Assembly (NCBI GenBank): GCA_035551355.1
Contig: DASZNF010000034.1
Location: forward strand, 51,194 to 115,193
Direction of reading: 5' to 3'
DNA length: 64,000 bases
DNA from: DATATV01 sp035551355
Lineage (GTDB): Bacteria > Actinomycetota > Actinomycetes > Mycobacteriales > Pseudonocardiaceae
Positions 58,377 through 64,000 of this stretch are shown piece by piece (position 1 is the first letter of the stretch; each line of letters starts with the position of its first letter). Made by a program: the position numbers and the translations under genes. Under the pieces are notes generated by a model that saw nothing but the letters and a program-made list of their open reading frames with translations, was not told the DNA's origin and did not search any database.

Positions 58377-59279
58377 ATGACCTCGTTGCTGTCCAGTCCG
58401 GCACCCGCCGTCTCGCACACCTCCGACGAGGTGCGCCGGCGCGAACTGGCCGCCTTCCTGCGCAGCCGCCGCGAGCGCGTCACCCCCGACCAGGTCGGCC
58501 TGCCGCCGGGCGGCCGGCGGCGCACCCCGGGCCTGCGCCGCGAGGAGGTCGCGCAGCTGGCCGGGGTCGGCGTCACCTGGTACACGTGGCTGGAGCAGGG
58601 CCGCGACATCAACGCCTCCGAGCAGGTGCTGGACGCGGTTTCCACCACCCTGCGGTTGGACCCGATCGAACGCTCCCACCTGTTCACCCTGGCCGGACTG
58701 CCCGAGGCGGCCGAGGTGCGGGACTGCCGTGCGGTGCCCTCGCCGGTGCACCTGATGCTGGCCCAGCTCAACCCGTACCCGGCCTGCGTGCTCAACTCGC
58801 GCACCGACATCCTGGCCTTCAACCGCAGCTACGACCTGATGGTCGGCGGCATCTCCGAGCTGCCCTTCGAACAGCGCAACTCGCTGCAGCGCTGCTTCCT
58901 CGACCAGCGCTCCCGGGCCTGCGTGCTGGACTGGGAGGAGTCGGCCATGCGGATGGTGGCCCAGTTCCGCGCGGCCATGGCCGAGCACGTGGCCGAGCCG
59001 AGCTGGAAATGCCTGGTGAAAAAGCTGCGCCAGGAATCCGCGGAATTCGACCGGATGTGGCAGCAGCACGAGGTGTCCGGGGTGGAGAACCAGACCAAGC
59101 GCTACCTGCACCCGGACGTCGGCCTGCTGCGGCTGGACTACACCCACCTGTGGCTGGGCCGCCGCGCAGGCACCCGGCTGGTCAGCTACACCCCGGCCGA
59201 CTCACAGACTCTGGCCCGGCTGCGGGAAATGGTGCGGGTGCCGGACTCGGCGGGGGCGCCGCTGGTTGCGTCAGTGTGA
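58377..59279 (+). CDS. XRE/MmyB-type transcriptional regulator
   Basis: 300 residues. The HTH is LAAFLRSRRERVTPDQVGLP, then GLRREEVAQLAGVGVTWYTW and LEQGRDINASEQVLDAVSTT (about 23-90). The MltR/MmyB ligand-binding PAS-like domain follows (about 115-285): LNSRTDILAFNRSYDLMVGG and the conserved LRLDYTHLWLG. Members are actinobacterial regulators often controlling oxidoreductases or exporters, with fatty-acid-like ligands suggested for MmyB. ATG 58377 is divergent from the DHA2 exporter. Confidence 0.92.
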   Translation: MTSLLSSPAPAVSHTSDEVRRRELAAFLRSRRERVTPDQVGLPPGGRRRTPGLRREEVAQLAGVGVTWYTWLEQGRDINASEQVLDAVSTTLRLDPIERSHLFTLAGLPEAAEVRDCRAVPSPVHLMLAQLNPYPACVLNSRTDILAFNRSYDLMVGGISELPFEQRNSLQRCFLDQRSRACVLDWEESAMRMVAQFRAAMAEHVAEPSWKCLVKKLRQESAEFDRMWQQHEVSGVENQTKRYLHPDVGLLRLDYTHLWLGRRAGTRLVSYTPADSQTLARLREMVRVPDSAGAPLVASV

Positions 59280-59360
59280 CACAGCCGACCAATTCGACCG
59301 CCCATCGTGGTCTTTTCCGCGGATCAGCTTGACCACAAGGCGATCACCCGATAGGCAATC

Positions 59361-59768
59361 GTGGTGCTCGCGGACATGAGCGGGCAGGGTCGAGTCGCAG
59401 TCGGCGCGATTGCCGGCGCGACCGTGGTCGCCCTGGTCTGCATTGGCTTCACCGGTGGTCTGTCGCCCAAGGCTGCCCAGACGTCGGCCGGGCCCGGCGA
59501 CATACCGGTGGTGATGACCGCCAACCCGGGCGTCACCACGACCAGCGCGCTGGTCGTGCCGGTGGCCACCGACCTGGCCACCACCACGGTGACCAGCACG
59601 ACCACCACGACCACCACGCAGAGCCAGGCCGGCCACAGCGCCGCCGCACCGCCCAGCACTCACTCGGTGGTCACCACCCGGCCGACCACTGCCAGCCCGA
59701 CGCACACCGCGCCCAAGCCGCCGACCTCATCGACGGCCACCACCACTTGCCAGTACCTGATCTGCTGA
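59361..59768 (+). CDS. Thr-rich membrane-anchored or secreted small protein
   Basis: About 135 residues. One hydrophobic segment (VAVGAIAGATVVALVCIGFTG, about 11-32) is followed by a low-complexity Thr/Ser/Pro/Ala tail with a run of Thr (about 75-87) and a terminal CQYLIC carrying two Cys. This suggests an envelope protein with an extended, possibly glycosylated tail and a disulfide-capped end. GTG 59361 is used; ATG 59376 is equally possible. There is no clear ribosome-binding site. No homology is recognised, and it could be a low-value reading frame in Thr-codon-rich DNA. Confidence 0.45.
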   Translation: MVLADMSGQGRVAVGAIAGATVVALVCIGFTGGLSPKAAQTSAGPGDIPVVMTANPGVTTTSALVVPVATDLATTTVTSTTTTTTTQSQAGHSAAAPPSTHSVVTTRPTTASPTHTAPKPPTSSTATTTCQYLIC

Positions 59769-59847
59769 GGGCGCGACGGCCTGCTTGACACCGGGTTCCG
59801 GGCCGCCATACCGTTGCGCGACAACAGCGTCACCGCCGTTTCAACCC

Positions 59848-60038
59848 GCGCGGGAGAGCCCACGGCCAGCGGAGATCGCCGGATCGTGGCGCCGAAGGAG
59901 CAAATCCTCCCCGGAAACTCTCAGGCATCCCTACCGCCCGGGCCAGGCAACTCTGAAAAGAGGCGTCCGCACGTCTCGCCCACGGTGCAAACCGCGCTCG
60001 CCGCGGCGAAGCTCTCAGGCTCATGACAGAGGGGGAGG
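59848..60038 (+). promoter_or_regulatory. Tandem glycine riboswitch
   Basis: Two glycine aptamers in series. Aptamer 1 (about 59848-59927) has GGGAGAG (59852-59858), the conserved GCCGAAGGAGCAA (59891-59903) and GGAAACTCTCAGGC (59913-59926). After a short linker, aptamer 2 (about 59946-60038) has ACTCTGAAAAGAGG (59950-59963), CACGGTGCAAAC (59981-59992), GAAGCTCTCAGGC (60008-60020) and TCATGACAGAGGGGGAGG (60021-60038). These match the gcvT-type RNA. It precedes an L-serine deaminase gene by about 85 nt, so glycine should switch on serine/glycine breakdown. Confidence 0.95.
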
Positions 60039-60123
60039 CAACTGACCGGCGCGGGCGATTCCCGTGCCCCGGAGTGCAGGAGCCTGTCATGCGCGCGAGC
60101 CGATCGATTTTCCGGGTGATGGC

Positions 60124-61497
60124 ATGACCATCAGCGTCTTCGATTTGTTCAAGATCGGTATCGGCCCGTCCAGTTCGCACACGGTCGGACCGATGAAGGC
60201 CGCCCGGCAGTTCACCCTTGGCCTGCACGAGGCCGGGCTGCTGGCCGACACCGTTGCGGTGAAAGCGGAACTGTTCGGTTCGCTGGGTGCGACCGGGCAC
60301 GGGCACGGCAGCGACCGGGCCGTGCTGCTCGGCCTGACCGGTGAGGACCCGGCCACCGTGGACACCGATTCCGTGCCAGAACGGGTCGCCGTCATCCGCC
60401 GCGAGCGTCGGCTCAAGCTGTTGGGGGACAAGGAGATCGAGTTCGACCCGGACCGGGATCTGACGCTGCACCGGCGGCGCTCGCTGCCCGCGCACCCCAA
60501 CGGGATGATCTTCACCGCGACGGGCGCGGCCGGGAATGTGCTGCGTGCTCGTACCTACTATTCGGTCGGCGGCGGGTTCGTGGTGGACGAGTCGGCCGCG
60601 GGCGCGGACCGGATCGTGGTCGACGAAACCCCGGTGGCGCACCCGTTCGCCAGCGGCGCCGACCTGCTGGCCCGCTGCCGGGAAACCGGATTGCCGGTCA
60701 GCGGAGTGATGCTGGCCAACGAGCTGTCCTGGCGCACCGACGCCGACATCCACGCCGAACTGGACCGCATCTGGACCGCCATGCAGGACTGCGTGCGCAA
60801 CGGCTGCGAACACGACGGCGAACTGCCCGGCGGGCTCAAGGTGCGCCGCCGGGCGGCCGAACTGCACCGGCGGCTGGCCGGTGAGCACTACGCCACCGAT
60901 CCGCTGCGGGTGCTGGACTGGGTGAGCCTGTTCGCGCTGGCGGTCAACGAGGAGAACGCCTCCGGCGGCCGGGTGGTCACCGCGCCGACCAATGGCGCGG
61001 CCGGCATCGTGCCCGCGGTGCTGCACTACTACGCGCGGTTCGTGTCCGGCGCGAATGACGACGGGGTGGCGAGGTTTCTGCTCACCGCGGGCGCGATCGG
61101 CGTGCTGCTGAAGGAAAACGCGTCGATTTCCGGGGCCGAGGTGGGCTGTCAGGGCGAGGTCGGCTCGGCCTGCTCGATGGCCGCCGCCGGACTGGCCGAG
61201 GTGCTGGGCGGCACGCCGGAACAGGTGGAGAACGCCGCCGAGATCGCCATGGAGCACAACCTCGGGCTGACCTGCGACCCGGTCGGCGGCCTGGTGCAGA
61301 TCCCGTGCATCGAACGCAACGCGCTGGCCTCCATCAAGGCCATCAGCGCGGCCCGGATGGCGCTGCGCGGCGACGGCAGGCACTACGTGTCGCTGGACAA
61401 GGTGATCAAGACGATGCGCGAGACCGGCGCCGACATGAAGGTCAAGTACAAGGAGACCGCGCGGGGCGGGTTGGCCGTGAACGTCATCGAGTGCTGA
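60124..61497 (+). CDS. sdaA: L-serine ammonia-lyase (iron-sulfur type)
   Basis: A 457-residue single-chain L-serine dehydratase. The N-terminal beta domain starts ISVFDLFKIGIGPSSSHTVG, PMKAARQF. The catalytic alpha domain has the [4Fe-4S] cysteines in SGAEVGCQGEVGSACSMAAA and LTCDPVGGLVQIPCIERNA. It deaminates serine to pyruvate and ammonia. ATG 60124 follows GGGTGATGGC. Longer in-frame starts at 60064 exist but lack family similarity. Control by the upstream tandem glycine riboswitch links it to glycine excess: glycine to serine by SHMT, then serine to pyruvate. Confidence 0.96.
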   Translation: MTISVFDLFKIGIGPSSSHTVGPMKAARQFTLGLHEAGLLADTVAVKAELFGSLGATGHGHGSDRAVLLGLTGEDPATVDTDSVPERVAVIRRERRLKLLGDKEIEFDPDRDLTLHRRRSLPAHPNGMIFTATGAAGNVLRARTYYSVGGGFVVDESAAGADRIVVDETPVAHPFASGADLLARCRETGLPVSGVMLANELSWRTDADIHAELDRIWTAMQDCVRNGCEHDGELPGGLKVRRRAAELHRRLAGEHYATDPLRVLDWVSLFALAVNEENASGGRVVTAPTNGAAGIVPAVLHYYARFVSGANDDGVARFLLTAGAIGVLLKENASISGAEVGCQGEVGSACSMAAAGLAEVLGGTPEQVENAAEIAMEHNLGLTCDPVGGLVQIPCIERNALASIKAISAARMALRGDGRHYVSLDKVIKTMRETGADMKVKYKETARGGLAVNVIEC

Positions 61498-61739
61498 CCG
61501 GGCGACACCCGTGGACATCGGTGTCCGCGACGGGGATCGTGGTCGGTCCGAAGCGAAGGGGCTCAGGACCATGGCCGCCATATCGATCACTCCATCGTGG
61601 ACTGAACGGGCACTGATACGCACCCCGAACAGCACCGCGGGGCGGGCCACTCCGGCCGAGACCACCCCGGCGCTGGTCGACGTGACCGGCGGTGTCCCGC
61701 CGCCGTCGCTCGTGGTGGTGCGAGGTGACCTGGATACTA
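61498..61739. other. Spacer between sdaA and the sugar operon control region
   Basis: No gene is supported. A 251-bp open frame from 61511 has poor composition and no ribosome-binding site. The region includes GTGGACATCGGTGTCCGC near 61510-61527, a possible hairpin for sdaA termination. Confidence 0.4.
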
Positions 61740-61757
61740 AATATGTCAGGACATATT
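61740..61757. promoter_or_regulatory. Operator of the sugar/inositol-type operon
   Basis: AATATGTC-AG-GACATATT is a perfect inverted repeat (8-bp arms, 2-bp spacer) and very AT-rich for this genome. It directly precedes the operon and resembles GntR/IolR-type operators with TATGTC half-sites. Confidence 0.75.
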
Positions 61758-61758
61758 G

Positions 61759-61863
61759 TTGACTCGTCTGACCCGTGAGAGTTACATGGTCGGGGTGACC
61801 GCGGCGCGCGAGGTGCTGACCATGGGCTGGTTCGGAGACCCACGGCGGACCGATGTTCGCTGA
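61759..61863 (+). other. Short frame, possible gene remnant
   Basis: Between the operator and the aldolase-like fragment, a TTG-initiated 34-codon frame reads LTRLTRESYMVGVTAAREVL, then TMGWFGDPRRTDVR and TGA. The TGA overlaps the next ATG (ATGTTCGCTGA). It looks coding, but I do not recognise it. It may be a leader peptide or the remnant of a deleted first gene. Confidence 0.3.
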
Positions 61864-62182
61864 CCGGGCCGCCGAGCTGGTGGACGTCCGGGCACACCAC
61901 CCGGAGCGGATCGCGCAGCGCGCGGCCGGCCGGGCGCCGGCGCCGGAACTGGTTGGCCCGTCAGGGAAACTGGTCATGATGGCCACCTCCACGCTGCCCG
62001 CGCTGCTGCTGGGCGGTGAGGTCCCGGCCGACCCGGACGCGGCGTTCGCCGCCTGGCAGCGGGCATTGCGGCTGCCCACGGTCAGGGGCATCATCGCCGC
62101 CCGGACCCTGTTCTACCCGTCCGACGACGGCGGGGCCGCCGCGGTGGACACCGCCGTCGGACTGCTCCAGCCGAAGGGAGAC
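61853..62182 (+). pseudogene. Internally deleted Cgl0159-type aldolase
   Basis: The frame starts MFADRAAELVDVRAHHPERI, AQRAAGRAP...VGPSGKLVMMA, which matches the N-terminal 45 residues of Cgl0159-like (beta/alpha)8 aldolase-type proteins of inositol/sugar operons. It jumps directly to TSTLPALLLGGEVPADPDAA, FAAWQRALRLPTVRGIIAAR, TLFYPSDDGGAAAVDTAVGLL, the C-terminal 60 residues. About 190 central residues, including the active-site barrel strands, are missing in frame. No stop follows the natural C-terminus; the frame runs on through the next gene to 63250. I infer loss of function by deletion. A domain-truncated functional protein is unlikely. Confidence 0.65.
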
Positions 62183-62255
62183 ACCGCCCCACCCCCCGCC
62201 AACTCCTCAGTCCCCGGAAGTTCAATCCCCTCAACGAAGAGAGGTCTGAGAACAC

Positions 62256-63239
62256 ATGCACCGGTCTCGTCGGGCTGTCACCCTCATTGCTTTCCTCGCC
62301 TGTGTCACCGCCGTGCTCGCCGCGTGCTCCAGCACCGGCGGGGCCAAGTCGGCCAACAACGCCGCGGTCAATCTGCCGCACTACACCTTCGCGTTGGTCA
62401 CCCACGCGGTGCCTGGCGACACCTTCTGGGACCTGGTGCGCAAGGGCGCCCAGGACGCGGCGGCCAAGGACAATGTCACCCTCAAGTACTCCTCCGACCC
62501 CAACGCGGGCAACCAGGCCACCCTGGTGCAGAACGCGATCGACTCCAAAGTGGACGGCATCGCGGTGACCCTGGCCAAGCCGGACGCGATGCGCGGCGCG
62601 GTGGCCGCGGCGAAATCGGCCGGCATCCCGGTGGTCGGCCTCAACGACGGCATCGACTACTGGAAGCAGCTGGGGCTGCTGGAGTACTTCGGCTCGGACG
62701 AGAGCCTGGCCGGCACCGCATTCGGTCAGCGGCTGAACCAGGTCGGCGCCAAGCACGCGCTGTGCGTGATCCAGGAACAGGGCAACGTGGCCCTGGAAAC
62801 CCGGTGTGCCGCGCTGGCCAAGGCGTTCACCGGCAAGACCGACATCCTCTACGTGAACAGCCAGGACATGAGCTCGGTGCAGTCGACCATGACGGCCAAG
62901 CTGCAACAGGACCCGAGCATCGACTACGTGGTCACGCTCGGCGCCCCCGAGGCTCTCACCGCGGTCCAGTCGGTGCAGTCCTCGGGCAGCAAGGCCAAGA
63001 TCGCCACCTTCGACACCAACAAGCAACTCGTCGGCGCCATCCAGTCCGGCCAGGTCCAGTGGGCCGTGGACCAGCAACCCTACCTGCAGGGCTACCTGGC
63101 CATCGACGGTCTGTGGCTGTACAAGACCAACGGCGACATCTCCGGCGGTGGCTCCCAGCCGGTGCTGACCGGGCCGAGCTTCGTGGACAGCAGCAACATC
63201 GCCTCGGTCGCCAAGTACGCCGCTGCCGGGACCAGGTGA
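62256..63239 (+). CDS. Sugar ABC transporter substrate-binding lipoprotein
   Basis: A 327-residue periplasmic-binding protein of the ribose/inositol type (Peripla_BP_4). The lipoprotein signal is AFLACVTAVLAAC (lipobox LAAC, Cys about 24). The mature domain has THAVPGDTFWDLVRKGAQDA, DSKVDGIAVTLAKPDAM, IPVVGLNDGID, YFGSDESLAGTAFG and WAVDQQPYLQGYLAIDGLWL. ATG 62256 follows GAAGAGAGG. A permease gene begins 7 bp after its stop, and an ATPase gene probably follows beyond the window. With the Cgl0159-type fragment and IolR-like operator upstream, an inositol or related polyol/sugar is a reasonable substrate guess. Confidence 0.94.
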   Translation: MHRSRRAVTLIAFLACVTAVLAACSSTGGAKSANNAAVNLPHYTFALVTHAVPGDTFWDLVRKGAQDAAAKDNVTLKYSSDPNAGNQATLVQNAIDSKVDGIAVTLAKPDAMRGAVAAAKSAGIPVVGLNDGIDYWKQLGLLEYFGSDESLAGTAFGQRLNQVGAKHALCVIQEQGNVALETRCAALAKAFTGKTDILYVNSQDMSSVQSTMTAKLQQDPSIDYVVTLGAPEALTAVQSVQSSGSKAKIATFDTNKQLVGAIQSGQVQWAVDQQPYLQGYLAIDGLWLYKTNGDISGGGSQPVLTGPSFVDSSNIASVAKYAAAGTR

Positions 63240-63246
63240 GCGCGCC

Positions 63247-64000
63247 ATGACCACCGTGGAGCCACCGGTGACCGCGCCACCCGCGGGCGCCCGGCCCCAG
63301 GTGACCCGCCGGTCGCCGCTGCGCCGGTTCTTCGGCCGGCCCGAGGTGGGCTCGCTGATCGGCGCGGTCATCGTGATCGTGTTCTTCGTGGTGATGGCGC
63401 CGACCATCCGGCACACCGACTCCATCGCCACGGTGCTCTACCAGAGCGCCACCCTTGGCATCGTCACCGTCGGCGTGGCGCTGCTGATGATCGGCGGCGA
63501 GTTCGACCTCTCCGCGGGCGTCGCCGTGATCACCTCGGCGCTGTGCGCCTCGATGGTCGCCTACCAGCTCAGCATGAACGTGTGGGTGGGTGTGCTCGTC
63601 GCGCTGGCGGTGTCGGTGGGCACCGGGTTCCTCAACGGGTATCTGATGGTCCGCACCGGACTGCCCAGCTTCCTGGTGACACTGGCGACGTTCTTGATGC
63701 TGCAGGGGATCAACCTCGCGGTGACCCGGCTGGTGACCGGCAACGTGGCCACCAACGACATCTCGAACATGGCCGGGTTCGGCTCGGCCAAGGCGGTGTT
63801 CGCCTCGAACATCCCGATCTTCGGGGGCTCGGTCAACATCACCGTGTTCTGGTGGCTGGCATTCGTCGCCATCGCCACCTGGATTCTGCTGCGCACCAAG
63901 GTGGGCAACTGGATCTTCGCGGTCGGTGGGCGCAAGGACAGTGCCCGCGCGGTCGGCGTCCCGGTGAAGGCGACCAAGATCGGACTGTTCATGGCGGTCG
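63247..64000 (+). CDS. Sugar ABC transporter permease (RbsC-type), C-terminus cut by window edge
   Basis: 251 codons are visible to the window end. A short cytoplasmic N-terminus is followed by helices from about residue 36. The BPD_transp_2 (ribose/xylose permease) signature appears as ATLGIVTVGVALLMIGGEFD, LSAGVAVI, FLNGYLMVRTGLPSFLVTLA and the terminal GRKDSARAVGVPVKATKIGL, which is the EAA-like loop contacting the ATPase. ATG 63247 lies 7 bp after the binding-protein stop. Confidence 0.93.
   Translation, partial: MTTVEPPVTAPPAGARPQVTRRSPLRRFFGRPEVGSLIGAVIVIVFFVVMAPTIRHTDSIATVLYQSATLGIVTVGVALLMIGGEFDLSAGVAVITSALCASMVAYQLSMNVWVGVLVALAVSVGTGFLNGYLMVRTGLPSFLVTLATFLMLQGINLAVTRLVTGNVATNDISNMAGFGSAKAVFASNIPIFGGSVNITVFWWLAFVAIATWILLRTKVGNWIFAVGGRKDSARAVGVPVKATKIGLFMAV

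Noticed and set aside
61511..61762. Short plus-strand frame after sdaA
   Set aside because: Poor composition, no ribosome-binding site and no family resemblance. It crosses the operator of the next operon.
1..64000. CRISPR array, insertion sequence, prophage, tRNA or rRNA
   Set aside because: No regularly spaced repeats with unique spacers, transposase or integrase frames, or recognisable stable RNA genes were seen on either strand.

Overview
This window is GC-rich chromosomal DNA from a filamentous-type actinomycete, most plausibly Pseudonocardiales. The inference rests on an MptB-type mannosyltransferase, Lsr2, an LCP cell-wall ligase, a WXG100/YbaB module, many GTG starts, and a very high density of TetR, GntR, MarR, LuxR and XRE regulators. 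The genus is not determined. I see no rRNA, tRNA, CRISPR array, insertion sequence or large biosynthetic cluster. It reads as an ordinary metabolic and regulatory chromosome arm with several unusual proteins and an unusual richness of short repeats.

Layout. 1-4.8 kb: partial conserved protein, a drug-efflux MFS with a cytoplasmic winged-helix tail, its TetR, and a divergent Baeyer-Villiger-type monooxygenase. 4.9-10.5 kb: XRE regulator, LCP ligase, a strongly diverged paralogue of ribosomal protein uL11, Lsr2, and MptB. 10.7-19.2 kb: two SDRs with striking palindromic control sites, then a glutamine-synthetase-like / amidotransferase / aldehyde dehydrogenase / SDR / FadR operon divergent from an amino-acid/amine permease, which together look like a gamma-glutamylated amine catabolic system. 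19.2-26.4 kb: a four-domain SpoIIE-type phosphatase, a flavoprotein disulfide reductase relative, a lipoprotein polysaccharide deacetylase, a TetR/SnoaL pair and a TetR/NmrA-like pair. 26.5-32.4 kb: a secreted S8-like peptidase with a sedolisin-like catalytic signature and a KimA-type potassium transporter fused to an OB-fold.

32.6-45.96 kb: LuxR regulators and a sensor kinase, MarR with an MFS exporter, an XRE/TPR regulator, a three-gene WXG100/YbaB module, a NarL-type regulator, an amino-acid permease, an OmpR-type two-component pair and a CsoR copper sensor. 46.0-51.9 kb: tannase/feruloyl esterase and a four-gene operon for uptake and hydrolysis of acylated amino acids or dipeptides. 52.0-55.5 kb: sulfone/sulfonate desulfurisation operon. 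55.5-61.5 kb: Tat-exported GH1 glycosidase, MFS plus MmyB-type regulator, a Thr-rich envelope protein, and a tandem glycine riboswitch controlling L-serine deaminase. 61.7-64 kb: start of a sugar/inositol-type ABC transporter operon preceded by a perfect operator and an internally deleted Cgl0159-type aldolase.

Recurring themes: (i) divergent regulator/enzyme pairs whose operators can be read directly; (ii) short (13-24 bp) tandem or near-tandem duplications at gene ends, often copying the last codons and stop; (iii) unexpected domain fusions. The best candidates for something little described are the uL11 paralogue beside Lsr2, the sedolisin-like peptidase, the KimA-OB fusion, and the orphan 36-bp palindrome.
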